Positions 40,064 to 50,100 are shown, counted from the stretch's first letter. The stretch: 64,000 nucleotides of DNA from Taylorella asinigenitalis ATCC 700933 (GCF_000687755.1 NZ_JHXN01000007.1:22305-86304); one strand, 5' to 3'. The notes: generated by a model from the letters alone, not told the origin. Numbers and translations: made by a program.

Positions 40064-41017
40064 ATGGCTCATAACAATTTCATGATCTTCACTGGCACGG
40101 CTAATCCACGTCTTGCTATTGATGTCGCAAATCACCTAAACATGTCTCTAGGGAAGATGACTGTGGGACGTTTCTCCGATGGTGAAGTTATGGTTGAAAT
40201 TCTTGAGCATGTTCGTGGTCGTGATGTCTTTGTTCTTCAACCTACATGTGCACCTACAAACGATAATCTTATGGAGATTATGGTTATGGTTGATGCTCTT
40301 AGAAGGGCTTCAGTAGGCAGTATCACAGCAGCAATTCCTTATTTCGGATATGCTCGTCAGGACCGCAGACCGAGATCCGCACGCGTTGCCATCACAGCAA
40401 AAGTAGTAGCAAATATGCTTCAGTCTGTAGGCGTGGATAGAGTTTTAACTATGGACTTACATGCAGATCAAATCCAAGGATTCTTCGATATTCCTGTGGA
40501 TAATATTTATGCTAGTCCTGTTATCGTGGCCGATATATTGCGTCGCGATCTTAAGAATTTAGTTGCGGTATCACCTGATGTGGGTGGTGTTGTTAGAGCT
40601 AGGGCCTTGGCTAAGCAGCTTGAAGCGGAGCTTGCGATTATCGATAAACGTCGCCCGAAAGCGAACGTTTCTGAAGTGATGAATATTATAGGTGATGTAG
40701 ATGGTCGCACTTGTATCATCATTGATGATATGGTGGATACGGCTGGTACTCTTTGTAAGGCTGCACAAGCTCTGAAAGAAAGAGGGGCTTCTACGGTGTA
40801 CGCTTATTGTACGCATCCTGTATTGTCGGGTGCTGCCGTTGAGAGGGTTACTGAATCTGTTATTGATGAATTAGTAGTTACAGATACTATTCCACTTTCA
40901 CCTGAGGCTACTGCTTGCGAAAAAATTCGCCAGCTTTCAACAGCCGCTTTACTTGGAGAAACTATTTCGCGTATTTCTTCTGCGGAATCTGTAAGCTCCA
41001 TGTTTGCCGAATATTAG
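40064..41017 (+). CDS. prs: ribose-phosphate pyrophosphokinase
   Basis: Makes PRPP from ribose 5-phosphate and ATP for nucleotides, histidine and tryptophan. It has 317 residues. [12 protein letters not shown] is near residue 35, the flexible loop [16 protein letters not shown] near 95-110, the metal site [15 protein letters not shown] near 125-140, and the PRPP loop [13 protein letters not shown] near 215-230. It follows tRNA-Gln and ends in an rplY leader with a terminator-like hairpin. Confidence 0.96.
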   Translation: MAHNNFMIFTGTANPRLAIDVANHLNMSLGKMTVGRFSDGEVMVEILEHVRGRDVFVLQPTCAPTNDNLMEIMVMVDALRRASVGSITAAIPYFGYARQDRRPRSARVAITAKVVANMLQSVGVDRVLTMDLHADQIQGFFDIPVDNIYASPVIVADILRRDLKNLVAVSPDVGGVVRARALAKQLEAELAIIDKRRPKANVSEVMNIIGDVDGRTCIIIDDMVDTAGTLCKAAQALKERGASTVYAYCTHPVLSGAAVERVTESVIDELVVTDTIPLSPEATACEKIRQLSTAALLGETISRISSAESVSSMFAEY

Positions 41018-41030
41018 ATTTTGAATTTTT

Positions 41031-41078
41031 CCTGCTGGTCGCGGCAGGGATTAGTGGGGTGATATCACCCTTTTTTTT
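41031..41078 (+). terminator. two hairpins between prs and rplY
   Basis: CCTGC (41031-41035) pairs with GCAGG (41044-41048). A perfect palindrome GGGTGATATCACCC (41057-41070) is then followed by eight Ts. The second is a strong intrinsic terminator. Because rplY starts 24 bases later with its own AAAATTGGAG ribosome site, the pair may attenuate rather than fully end transcription. Confidence 0.75.
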
Positions 41079-41101
41079 AACCTTAAAAATTGGAGTTATC
41101 C

Positions 41102-41740
41102 ATGAAATTTTCAGCTAAAGCACGTAGCGTACAGGGATCGAGTGCGAGCCGCCGCCTGCGCCGTGAAGGTCGCCTTCCAGGCATCGTTTACGGTGGAAAA
41201 GGGGAGCCTTTAAATATCGACCTTGACCACAATGAAATTTTCCACGCATTACGTAAACAAGAATTCCACTCTTCACTTTTAGAGATGGATTTAGATGGTA
41301 AAACTGAAACTGTTTTACTTCGTGCTGTTCAATGGCACCCATACAGACCGCAAGTTTTGCATATTGACTTCCTACGTATTGAGCGTGGTCAGCCAATCAC
41401 TACAAAAATCCCTCTTCACTTTATTAACGATGAAAATTCCCCTGCAGTTAAATTGCATGGAAATCTTATTTCTAAAATCGTTACTGAAATTGAAGTTACT
41501 TGTTTACCTAAAGATTTACCAAGTGAAATCGTGGTTGATCTTGGTGAACTTGAAGCGGATAGTGTTATTCACTTGAGTAGCATTAAAGCTCCTGAAGGTG
41601 TAGAGTTTGTGGCTCATGGACATGAGGAGGATTTGGTTCTTGCTTCTGCTTCAACTCCTCGTGCAGTTACTGAGTCTGCAGATCCAGTTGAAGGACCAGC
41701 TCCTGAAGAAGCACCAGAAGAGGAAAAAGAAGAAGAGTAA
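41102..41740 (+). CDS. rplY: 50S ribosomal protein L25/general stress protein Ctc
   Basis: 5S rRNA-binding ribosomal protein of the long Ctc type, 212 residues. An N-terminal L25 domain (about 1-90; KARSVQGSSASRRLRREGRLPGIVYG) is followed by the TL5/Ctc beta domain (about 98-185; VTCLPKDLPSEIVVDLGELE). The last 25 residues are Glu/Pro-rich. ATG 41102 is preferred to the upstream in-frame start at 41090 on family length. The last gene before a degraded adhesin segment. Confidence 0.94.
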   Translation: MKFSAKARSVQGSSASRRLRREGRLPGIVYGGKGEPLNIDLDHNEIFHALRKQEFHSSLLEMDLDGKTETVLLRAVQWHPYRPQVLHIDFLRIERGQPITTKIPLHFINDENSPAVKLHGNLISKIVTEIEVTCLPKDLPSEIVVDLGELEADSVIHLSSIKAPEGVEFVAHGHEEDLVLASASTPRAVTESADPVEGPAPEEAPEEEKEEE

Positions 41741-41745
41741 AAAGT

Positions 41746-42086
41746 ATCTTTTTACAATTATTACCTACGCAGACAGGAAAAATAGGAGAGAACGGACCGA
41801 GTGTTACTGATAAGGGCATTAGTGCAGGTGGAATGAACATATCTAATGTCGTACCACCTACAAAACCACATCATGCTTCCACAAAGGCTATGTTGACACT
41901 TATGTAAGGCATCTTGAGAGTAAGATCAATGAGCGCTACAAAGATGCTTTAGGTGCGTCCGCTTTGGCTATGGCTATGGCTTCTTCTAAGCTTATGCCGC
42001 CATCGCCTGGCAAGAGAGCATTCGCAGTTGCTAGCGATGTTCGAAGTCAAGTTGGTGGCGGTGTCTGTGCTTTTTATCAGTGGTAA
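41746..42086 (+). pseudogene. relic of a trimeric autotransporter adhesin (YadA/Hia type) C-terminus
   Basis: Two frames give the end of a YadA-like adhesin. In the first, ENGPSVTDKGISAGGMNISNV (from about 41788) is the typical stalk repeat, ending at TAA 41905-41907. In the next frame from about 41886, KGYVDTYVRHLESKINERY leads into a helical stalk, then the four-stranded anchor: KRAFAVASDVRSQVGGGV and a final CAFYQW with TAA at 42084-42086. One lost base near 41880-41885 separates them. No start or passenger remains, so only about 110 residues survive, downstream of rplY. It is a decayed gene or a silent 3' cassette. Confidence 0.85.
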
Positions 42087-42138
42087 TTTGTTTCCTAAAA
42101 TAATAAAAAAAATCAAGCTCATAAAAACCTACCCCTAG

Positions 42139-42173
42139 CCCCTGAATTTCGCCTCCGAATTCAGGGGATTTTT
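42139..42173 (+). terminator. intrinsic terminator after the adhesin relic
   Basis: CCCCTGAATT at 42139-42148 pairs perfectly with AATTCAGGGG at 42158-42167 around a nine-base loop, followed by ATTTTTTG. It separates rplY and the relic from pth. Confidence 0.88.
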
Positions 42174-42244
42174 TGCTAAGCTTAAATAATAGTAAAATCT
42201 TAAGTTTTAACTTTTGCCTTCGCAACCGAAGCGTAAAAAAACTC

Positions 42245-42880
42245 ATGAACACATCCCTAAAACTTATTGTCGGTTTGGGAAATCCTGGCCCCCAGTACGA
42301 GCAAACCCGCCACAATGCTGGCTTTTGGCTTGTCGATCGCCTCGCTCAAAAGCATGGCTGTGCGTGGGCTTTGGAATCCGCGTTTCATGGCTATTTAGCA
42401 AAGCTCCCCTCCGCCGGTGGCAATGTTTACCTACTCAAACCATCCACTTATATGAACCTCTCAGGGCGTGCTGTTCAAGCCGTATGTCATTTCTACAAAA
42501 TCGCCGTCGACGAAATCATTGTTGCACACGACGAGCTCGATTTGCCAATCAATGAAATCAAGCTTAAGAAAGGCGGCGGTCATGCTGGGCATAACGGATT
42601 GAGAGATATTACGGCGGCATTGGCATCGCCAGAGTTTTGGCGGCTTCGAATTGGCATCGACCATCCACGCAAGCGAAATATGGTGCAGCCAGTTGCCGAC
42701 TATGTTTTGCATAGGCCCAATTCCGAAGAAGCGGCACAAATTTTAAACAGCATCGATCGCGGCGTTGAGGCGATTGCGAAATTATTGATAGGGGAGAAGC
42801 AGGAGGCCATTGCCACGCTCAAAGCCCCAGCACCCGCACCCACCGCAGCTCCCACTAAAGAGGCACCGCACAATGATTAA
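42245..42880 (+). CDS. pth: peptidyl-tRNA hydrolase
   Basis: Recycles peptidyl-tRNAs dropped by ribosomes. It has 211 residues from ATG 42245. LIVGLGNPGPQYEQTRHNAGFW near residues 7-28 holds the catalytic His, followed by PSTYMNLSGRAV and AHDELDLP with the catalytic Asp. GGGHAGHNGLRDI is conserved. The last 20 residues are Ala/Pro-rich and not part of the fold. The frame extends upstream to 42173 but that stretch overlaps the terminator. The CPBP gene overlaps its end by eight bases. Confidence 0.95.
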   Translation: MNTSLKLIVGLGNPGPQYEQTRHNAGFWLVDRLAQKHGCAWALESAFHGYLAKLPSAGGNVYLLKPSTYMNLSGRAVQAVCHFYKIAVDEIIVAHDELDLPINEIKLKKGGGHAGHNGLRDITAALASPEFWRLRIGIDHPRKRNMVQPVADYVLHRPNSEEAAQILNSIDRGVEAIAKLLIGEKQEAIATLKAPAPAPTAAPTKEAPHND

Positions 42881-43634
42881 GTCTATAAAAGAATTATTGC
42901 ACTATATCGTGCATCCGCAGTTTATCGAGCACGGACCGTCGCATTCCGATTTTGCGTTGCATGTGCCGCTTGGTCGCATTTTCAAATGGGTGTTTTTGCT
43001 TTGGATTGTCGATATTTTTCTGCTCGCTCCGATTGTTGTGCTCGTGACAAATAAGCTCGGTGTTGAAAATCAAATCGACCCGCGCATGCCTTATTTGGTG
43101 CCCCTTGCGGCGATATGGGCGCCTATTGTGGAGGAGCTAATTTTCCGCTTTTCTTTGCGGCGGCCGATGTTTTGGATTATCTGCATTCCGCTTGGATTCA
43201 TGGTTATGAGCTCAGGGCCTATGATTTTAAGTCTAGGGGTGGTTGGGGTTACTTTGCTTGTGGCAATGTACCTGGATTCCACTGGAAAATTGGAGGAGAA
43301 GTATGCATTGCCACCTAAGAGTAGGGCGTTTTACTATGCGTATTTCCCGTGGGTTTTTCATATAAGTGTTATCGTGTTCGCATGTTTACATGTGTATAAC
43401 TACAATATCAAGGACCTTTCCGTCCTTATGATTTTGTTGGTCGTGCCGCAGCTTGTGACGGGCTATGTTATCGCATGGTTTAGAATGAAATACAGCTTTG
43501 CGGCGGCCGTGGTTTTTCATGCGATATTTAATGCTGGTCCCGTGATTTTGGTATGGCTGGCGATGAGGGCGATGGAGTCATTGCCACCGGAAGAAGTAGA
43601 AAAAATAATGAAGGGCATGCAAAATATGCTCTAG
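42873..43634 (+). CDS. CPBP-family intramembrane metalloprotease
   Basis: Membrane protein of 253 residues with about seven spans, of the CAAX/Abi (CPBP) family. The diagnostic residues are present: EELIFRFSLR (Glu-Glu and Arg), FACLHVYNY (His), and VVFHAIFNA (second His with Asn). These should hold a zinc ion in the membrane. The start is ATG 42873, overlapping pth. The function in this family ranges from prenyl-protein processing to bacteriocin immunity, and no partner is visible here. Three copies of the TGGCAATG motif are in it. Confidence 0.82.
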   Translation: MIKSIKELLHYIVHPQFIEHGPSHSDFALHVPLGRIFKWVFLLWIVDIFLLAPIVVLVTNKLGVENQIDPRMPYLVPLAAIWAPIVEELIFRFSLRRPMFWIICIPLGFMVMSSGPMILSLGVVGVTLLVAMYLDSTGKLEEKYALPPKSRAFYYAYFPWVFHISVIVFACLHVYNYNIKDLSVLMILLVVPQLVTGYVIAWFRMKYSFAAAVVFHAIFNAGPVILVWLAMRAMESLPPEEVEKIMKGMQNML

Positions 43635-43663
43635 CAAGTTTTATATTTAATTTGAGGTTTTAA

Positions 43664-44755
43664 ATGGCATTACAATGCGGAATCGTTGGGCTTCCAAATG
43701 TAGGGAAGTCGACTCTTTTTAACGCACTTACTAAGGCTGGGATTGCGGCCGAGAACTATCCATTTTGCACGATTGAGCCTAATGTGGGGATCGTGGAAGT
43801 GCCAGATGCGAGGCTTGAGAAATTAGCGGAAATTGTGAAACCAGAGAGGGTATTGCCAGCGACTGTTGAATTTGTGGATATTGCGGGGCTCGTGGCTGGT
43901 GCGTCTAAAGGTGAGGGGCTTGGAAATCAGTTCCTTGCAAATATTCGAGAAACAGATGCTGTAATGCATGTTGTGCGCTGCTTTGAAGATGGCAATGTTG
44001 TCCATGTCGCAGGCCGTGTAGATCCTGTGAGCGATATTGAGGTTATCAATACGGAGTTGGCACTGTCAGATTTAGCGACGGCGGAAAAGGCACTGCTAAA
44101 GAATCAAAAAGTTGCACGTGCAGGGGATAAAGAAGCTCAAAAACTGGTTGCTGTTTTAGAGAAAATTGTTCCACATTTAAATGAAGCAAAAGCAATTCGT
44201 TCTCTTGGACTAGATGAGGATGAAATGCATGCGATTAAGTCATTTGGATTTATAACCGCGAAACCATGTATGTATGTCGCAAATGTTCGTGAAGATGGTT
44301 TTGAGAACAATCCACATCTTGAAGCTGTTCAAAAATATGCGGCGGCTGAAAATTCTCCAGTAATCTCAGTTTGTGCTGCTATTGAAGCTGAAATCGCCGA
44401 TCTTGATGATGAAGATAAAGAGATGTTTTTAGCAGATATGGGTATGGATGAACCTGGCTTAAACCGCTTGATACGTGCGGGCTATGACCTTCTTGGTCTA
44501 CAAACATACTTTACGGCCGGTGTGAAAGAAGTGCGTGCATGGACCATTCGCAAAGGCGATACAGCACCTAAAGCAGCTGGAGTTATACACACTGATTTCG
44601 AACGCGGATTTATACGTGCTCAGACAATTTCGTACGAAGATTTTATACAGTACAAAGGCGAGCAGGGAGCTAAGGAAGCGGGAAAAATGCGGGCAGAAGG
44701 CAAAGAATATATAGTCAAAGACGGTGATGTGCTTAACTTCTTATTTAATGTATAG
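43664..44755 (+). CDS. ychF: ribosome-associated ATPase YchF
   Basis: Obg-like P-loop NTPase (OLA1/YchF) of 363 residues that hydrolyses ATP and is tied to translation and oxidative stress control. G1 is GLPNVGKST near 8-16, the NKxD-equivalent is altered as usual for YchF, and it has a coiled-coil insertion and the C-terminal TGS-like domain ([28 protein letters not shown]). It follows pth, the normal gene order. Confidence 0.95.
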   Translation: MALQCGIVGLPNVGKSTLFNALTKAGIAAENYPFCTIEPNVGIVEVPDARLEKLAEIVKPERVLPATVEFVDIAGLVAGASKGEGLGNQFLANIRETDAVMHVVRCFEDGNVVHVAGRVDPVSDIEVINTELALSDLATAEKALLKNQKVARAGDKEAQKLVAVLEKIVPHLNEAKAIRSLGLDEDEMHAIKSFGFITAKPCMYVANVREDGFENNPHLEAVQKYAAAENSPVISVCAAIEAEIADLDDEDKEMFLADMGMDEPGLNRLIRAGYDLLGLQTYFTAGVKEVRAWTIRKGDTAPKAAGVIHTDFERGFIRAQTISYEDFIQYKGEQGAKEAGKMRAEGKEYIVKDGDVLNFLFNV

Positions 44756-44775
44756 AATTAGCCATACGTAAAGTT

Positions 44776-44829
44776 ATGGGGCTTACCTTCGATCAACTGG
44801 ATTGGTAGGGACCTCGCTTCGAGCCCCAT
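44776..44829. other. structured intergenic segment between convergent ychF and ferredoxin genes
   Basis: ATGGGGCT at 44776-44783 can pair perfectly with AGCCCCAT at 44822-44829 across a 38-base interior that itself holds short pairings (TACC with GGTA). No T-run follows. It may be a terminator for either gene or a small structured RNA. Confidence 0.35.
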
Positions 44830-44842
44830 TACCGCACGCCGC

Positions 44843-45593
<751 letters not shown>

Positions 45594-45597
<4 letters not shown>

Positions 45598-46157
45598 AAA
45601 GTTTCTCTATTAAATTTAAATAAGTAAAAATAAACTTGTCCTGCTTTTGACTCCCTCAAAAGCTCAAATGAATCATTTAATATTTGTGGTTTGTCTGATT
45701 CAATATATACAAGCCCTCGTGTCAATAATATATGTTCCAAATATGGTTTCGTAATCTCAAGTAAATCGCTATGAAATGGAGGATCAAGGAATACTAAATT
45801 GAACCTACTCGCATCCATACGTTCAAGAATTTTAGGTACTCCTAAAGAATTAATACGCACTGCACTAGCATTTAATTTATCGCGAGATTTTCGAAGTTGT
45901 TCAATAACTTTTTGGTTCTGGTCTGCAAGAAGCACATATTGTGCACCTCTAGATGCAGCTTCAAATCCTAAAGCACCAGTACCTGCAAATAAATCTAACA
46001 CAGATTTATCTTGGTAGACTCCTGACCATAAATGGTCAATCCAGTTAAATAATGTCTCACGAACACGATCTGGTGTGGGTCTAAATCCTTCAATCTCTAA
46101 GACTGGCAATGTAGATTTTTTATACTGACCACCAATTATGCGAACAGTGCGACCCAT
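45594..46157 (-). CDS. rsmD: 16S rRNA (guanine(966)-N2)-methyltransferase
   Basis: Modifies G966 in the small-subunit rRNA. It has 187 residues. The [15 protein letters not shown] signature is near residue 26, the SAM site [15 protein letters not shown] near 53, and the catalytic FLDPPF near 125. It is the first gene of the rsmD-coaD-fdx unit and is divergent from ftsY, as in many proteobacteria. Confidence 0.94.
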
Positions 46158-46241
46158 AGGTCTTAAATTCCAAGCTAAAACATTAATTATAAAATAAATT
46201 TTGTAGTTAAAATAATGGCTTATTACAGATAGAAGTTTTAT

Positions 46242-47591
46242 ATGTTCCGATTTTTTAGAAAAAAGAAAAATAAAGATGAAGCTCGCGTGGATGAAGTTGA
46301 GCAGACTTTAGAGACAAAAGAAGAGGTGGCACAAGCGGAGGCATTGCCACAAGAAATGCCACCAGAAACGCAGGAGTCTGAATCGATTTTGCCTGAGAAT
46401 TCTTCATTTGATAATTTATGGCCAACACCAGATGCACAGGGCAAAGTTCATATTAAAGTGAGTTTGTCGGATGCATTGCCACCGATAAGGGATGAGGAGC
46501 TCGAGAGGGCGGCTTTGGCTGAGGTGCGTGAAGATGATTTGAGTCGCTTTGGGTACGGGGATGAGCCAGAATATGAGGATGAGGAGGTGCTTGAATCTGA
46601 GCCTGAGCCTGGGACGCATGAGGAGCCAGACCCGCAGCCTGAGCCAGAGCTTGAACCTGAGCCAGAGCTTCAAGCCGTGCCCGCAGATAAAAAAGGGTGG
46701 TTTGCGCGTCTTAAATCTGGACTTGCCCGTTCTAATATCGGGGCTATATTCGTTGGCTCACGCATTGATGAGGATCTTTTCGAAGAACTGGAGAATTCGC
46801 TGTTGATGGCGGATGCGGGGGGCATTGCCACAGAGAAAATTATTAATGAGCTGCGTCAGGCCGTCAAAAAGCAAAGGCTTGAAACGGCGGACGAAGTGAA
46901 GCAGGCACTGTGCGATATTATTGCAAGCTATCTTAAGCCGCTCGAGAAACTTTTCGATATTCACGAGGATCGTACAAATGTCGTTATGATTGCGGGCGTA
47001 AATGGTGCAGGAAAAACTACTTCTATCGGCAAACTTGCGTATCATTTTCAAGCACATGGAGCGAGTATGTTGCTGGCGGCTGGGGATACATTTAGGGCGG
47101 CGGCCCGAGAACAGCTTCAGCAGTGGGGACTGCGTAATGATGTGCAAGTTATCTCGCAACAAGGCGGCGATCCAGCTAGTGTTGCTTTCGATGCCGTAAA
47201 TTCAGGGAAAGCCAAAGGGACTACGGTTGTGATGATCGATACGGCTGGGCGACTACCTACGCAAACTCATCTGATGGAGGAGCTTAAAAAAATTAAGCGC
47301 GTTATTGGGAAGGCCGATCCAACGGCTCCGCATGAAGTGCTGCTAGTTGTTGACGGAAACACGGGGCAGAATGCACTATCTCAGATTAAGGCTTTTGATG
47401 CGGCGATTGGGCTTACTGGTCTGCTTATTACTAAGCTTGATGGAACAGCTAAAGGCGGCGTTCTTGTGGCATTGGCTTCGGGAGTGCAAGGCGTGAGGCC
47501 GATTCCAGTGTATTGGATTGGAGTGGGTGAAGCTCTTGAGGATTTGCAGCCATTTGTGGCTGAGGAATTTGCTCAGGCCCTGGTTGGATAG
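46242..47591 (+). CDS. ftsY: signal recognition particle receptor FtsY
   Basis: Membrane-associated SRP receptor GTPase, partner of Ffh at 10964. It has 449 residues. A basic N-terminus (FRFFRKKKNK) is followed by an acidic A domain to about residue 145 with EPEPE-type repeats. N and G domains follow: the P-loop GVNGAGKTTS near 250, DTAGR near 335 and TKLDG near 400. Three CATTGCCA motifs lie in it, two inside the disordered acidic region where the protein is most tolerant. Confidence 0.95.
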   Translation: MFRFFRKKKNKDEARVDEVEQTLETKEEVAQAEALPQEMPPETQESESILPENSSFDNLWPTPDAQGKVHIKVSLSDALPPIRDEELERAALAEVREDDLSRFGYGDEPEYEDEEVLESEPEPGTHEEPDPQPEPELEPEPELQAVPADKKGWFARLKSGLARSNIGAIFVGSRIDEDLFEELENSLLMADAGGIATEKIINELRQAVKKQRLETADEVKQALCDIIASYLKPLEKLFDIHEDRTNVVMIAGVNGAGKTTSIGKLAYHFQAHGASMLLAAGDTFRAAAREQLQQWGLRNDVQVISQQGGDPASVAFDAVNSGKAKGTTVVMIDTAGRLPTQTHLMEELKKIKRVIGKADPTAPHEVLLVVDGNTGQNALSQIKAFDAAIGLTGLLITKLDGTAKGGVLVALASGVQGVRPIPVYWIGVGEALEDLQPFVAEEFAQALVG

Positions 47592-47609
47592 TGTGTTTCG
47601 GGGGCTGTT

Positions 47610-47678
47610 GGTCTAGCGTATCAGTGTCTGTAAACATGGGGCCCATGGGTCTAGCGTATCAGTGTCTGTAAACACGGG
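47610..47678. repeat. two 31-bp direct repeats, period 38, after ftsY
   Basis: Copy 1 at 47610-47640 and copy 2 at 47648-47678 are identical except for one base (T to C near the end). Each begins GGTCTAGCGTATCAGTG. The 7-base spacer completes a palindrome-like CATGGGGCCCATG. The segment is more G+C-rich than its surroundings and holds no good gene. Two copies and no leader make a CRISPR array unlikely. Confidence 0.85.
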
Positions 47679-47733
47679 ACCTGACCGACCCACGCAGGCC
47701 CGCAAGCGACACGCTTTGCCCCACCCCCAATAT

Positions 47734-49539
47734 TTATCGCACAAATTTTATGCACTTAGGTAGCCTGCGATGAGCCTCATCAGCCTCGCACCGCAATATT
47801 GCTATATGTGCAGCCAGCCAACCAACAGCAAACCATGCTTGCTTATGAGTTCGCACTAAATTTGAAAAATACTCATGTGCCGTAGCGTAATCGTTAAGCT
47901 GACCGAACACCTCTTGAGCATCGATTAATCGACGACTAACGCGTCCCAAACGACTAGCTCCTTCCATATTTTCATACACATTTAGTGCATATCGAATTTT
48001 CTTAATTTTCTTGCGCAGGTCGTGGTAGTTTTCAATTTCCGCTTTGCTTCTTGATTTCCAATGATTAACAATTGACTTATACCATTTGGCAATGCGTTTT
48101 TCGATCTTATAAATCAGTAATGAATCGCCCGCAACTCCTGGAGAGAGTGGAATAATATCTAAAAGCTCATTACGTATTAAATCCTGAGCCTCTTCGAACG
48201 ATGTCTCTGGCTGTGAATCTCCTGCACGTGCAGCACCCGAAGCAGCCGCAACAGCCTGAGAGAGTAATCGTCTCGTCGATGCTTGCTTAGGTGCCTCCTC
48301 GTCCCTTGCCTCATCTTTTACCTCTTCCACCGCATCAGCCGCATCTTCCGCCGCTTCAGAAGAAGACTCTTGCACAACATTGCCCGTATCATTGATTTCT
48401 ATCGCTTCTTCTTTTTCTGGTGGCAATGGATCCGTATTCGGCACCGTAGCCATCCACTGCATCAATCTAATCAATAGTATCTGAAACTCTCGTTCTTTTG
48501 CGATTTCCGTAGCAGGCTTCCCATCGTAGTGATTGACTTTAATCTCAGGCATACCTGCCTCTTCTAAAACAGGCATTATGGTTTCAAGCATAACGTCTGT
48601 ATCACGAGTTTCACCGAACCGTTTGAAATACCCTTTTAATTCTTGTTGAAGGGCCTCTTCAGGCATATGAGCAATACCATCAAACAATCGCCAATTTGAA
48701 ACTAGTCTTCTAATTCCTACGCGTAATTGATGAACATGTTCGCTTTTAGCTGTTTTTGCGACCCCAGCTGTATCCACTTCAGCCAATAATGCTGCATTTG
48801 AAGATATCTGGTCTATACACTCTTCTGTTAATTTGCTTAATGCTTTTGTAGCGGTTAAATATTTTTGAATATATGTTGTTTGAGCTTTTTTCTCGGCCCA
48901 AAATTTTTGCGTTTCAGCTAGTTCGATTGCTGCTTGATGTTGAGGGTCGGCGGTTGTGATTTTATTATTTATATTTGCTAATGCATCCCCGCGATGGGCT
49001 TTTGTGCGGTTATCCAGAATAAGACCATGTTCCTTAGTCCATCTTGCTGCCATATCAAAAATTGCACATACCTGCCCTGAAACTAGCTCAAACTCAATTT
49101 CATTAATAGGAAGTTCAAGCACTCCAGCCCTTACATATCCCGTATCATAAGCAATCTCTACCGTCCCTCGTTTAACGCGCTGTTTTTTAACAAGCCTCTC
49201 AACATGTGTCTCAAATCGACATTCCAATTCTTCCGTTAATTTTGAGATTACAATTTCCGCTGCCGTTCCTGCATAAAGGCTTAAATCCAGAATAGGGGAG
49301 TGTCTTGAGTGATTTAATTCAAACCGATTGAATTGATTTTCTCCTGCCATCTTTAAGGTTTGAACCCACGTATCTCCCTCAAGCCTTAATCGAATCGATG
49401 TTTTAGATTTAGCGAGTTGACGGCTTGGAGTATCAAAATACATCGCTCGCAAATTTACTTTAGTCGCATTATTGAGAGAATTTCTTACAGATTCACGGGT
49501 GGCAATGGGTACGTGTAGTTTAATTTCTTGTTCAGACAT
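47734..49539 (-). CDS. CYTH-CHAD domain protein
   Basis: A 601-residue protein of two domains. The CYTH part (about 1-195) starts EQEIKLHV, the ExExK-type metal/triphosphate tunnel motif, with basic residues in RLRLEGD. The CHAD part (about 255-600) is His/Arg-rich (HQLRVGIRRL, ETRDTDVML, DLRKKIKKIRYALN) and binds polyphosphate. An acidic, Ala-rich insert of about 80 residues (roughly 370-450) interrupts the CHAD half. Triphosphatase activity or polyphosphate-granule targeting is expected. It is not next to ppk here. Confidence 0.85.
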   Translation of the reverse strand: MSEQEIKLHVPIATRESVRNSLNNATKVNLRAMYFDTPSRQLAKSKTSIRLRLEGDTWVQTLKMAGENQFNRFELNHSRHSPILDLSLYAGTAAEIVISKLTEELECRFETHVERLVKKQRVKRGTVEIAYDTGYVRAGVLELPINEIEFELVSGQVCAIFDMAARWTKEHGLILDNRTKAHRGDALANINNKITTADPQHQAAIELAETQKFWAEKKAQTTYIQKYLTATKALSKLTEECIDQISSNAALLAEVDTAGVAKTAKSEHVHQLRVGIRRLVSNWRLFDGIAHMPEEALQQELKGYFKRFGETRDTDVMLETIMPVLEEAGMPEIKVNHYDGKPATEIAKEREFQILLIRLMQWMATVPNTDPLPPEKEEAIEINDTGNVVQESSSEAAEDAADAVEEVKDEARDEEAPKQASTRRLLSQAVAAASGAARAGDSQPETSFEEAQDLIRNELLDIIPLSPGVAGDSLLIYKIEKRIAKWYKSIVNHWKSRSKAEIENYHDLRKKIKKIRYALNVYENMEGASRLGRVSRRLIDAQEVFGQLNDYATAHEYFSNLVRTHKQAWFAVGWLAAHIAILRCEADEAHRRLPKCIKFVR

Positions 49540-49632
49540 GGCAGGAAGGAAATTGTTAAGATTTTATTTCAATCCCATAAAATACCATAAAAAATAATGA
49601 TTTAGAAAATTTTTGTTGCTAAAAGCCCTAAA

Positions 49633-50100
49633 TTAAATCGAATTTGGATCAATAATTTGTTTTAGTTCGCTTAGTGCTTTGAGTATCTTTTTAGAATCAG
49701 TCTCTTTTAAGTCGCCCATTAATTCATATAGAGCATCATTTAACCCCTCATTCGCTTTATTAAGGATTTTCTTACCCTTAGCGGTAAGGTTAAGTGTTAC
49801 TGTACGACCATCATCGATACTCTCTTTTTTGCGAATATATCCTTCTTCTTCAAGCACCTTCACTACGTTTGTAATATTGCCGTCGGACACCATAAGTCGT
49901 TCAGAGATTTCGCCCATCTTCAATCCATATCGCGAGCTATTTATATGAGCAAGTATTTCAAAACGTGTAGGTGTAAGATTGTGTGCAATTCGCAAATACT
50001 CGCGCACATGGCTTTGAATAATATGATTGCATGCGTTTAGACGTAGCCAAATCTTTGCGTATGACGTATCGCTTGATGAGAGGCGGCTTTCAATGTCCAT
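49633..50100 (-). CDS. MarR-family transcriptional regulator
   Basis: A 155-residue winged-helix repressor. The core reads TPTRFEILAHINSSRYGLKMGEISERLMVSDGNITNVVKVLEEEGYIRKKESIDDGRT, with the wing in the DDGRT stretch. The start is ATG 50100. An upstream TTG at 50121 would add seven residues (M-P-P-K-K-E-N) but lies inside a CATTGCCA motif and is less likely. It is divergent from ribBA and could regulate it, though no operator is evident. The ligand is unknown. Cinnamoyl- or phenolate-responsive MarR proteins look similar. Confidence 0.87.
   Translation of the reverse strand: MDIESRLSSSDTSYAKIWLRLNACNHIIQSHVREYLRIAHNLTPTRFEILAHINSSRYGLKMGEISERLMVSDGNITNVVKVLEEEGYIRKKESIDDGRTVTLNLTAKGKKILNKANEGLNDALYELMGDLKETDSKKILKALSELKQIIDPNSI

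Noticed and set aside
41607..42138. Short plus-strand frames of 61-67 codons after rplY
   Set aside because: They are out of frame with the adhesin relic, have no family features, and one overlaps the 3' end of rplY.
47610..47678. CRISPR array
   Set aside because: Only two repeat copies with a 7-base spacer, no further units and no cas genes.
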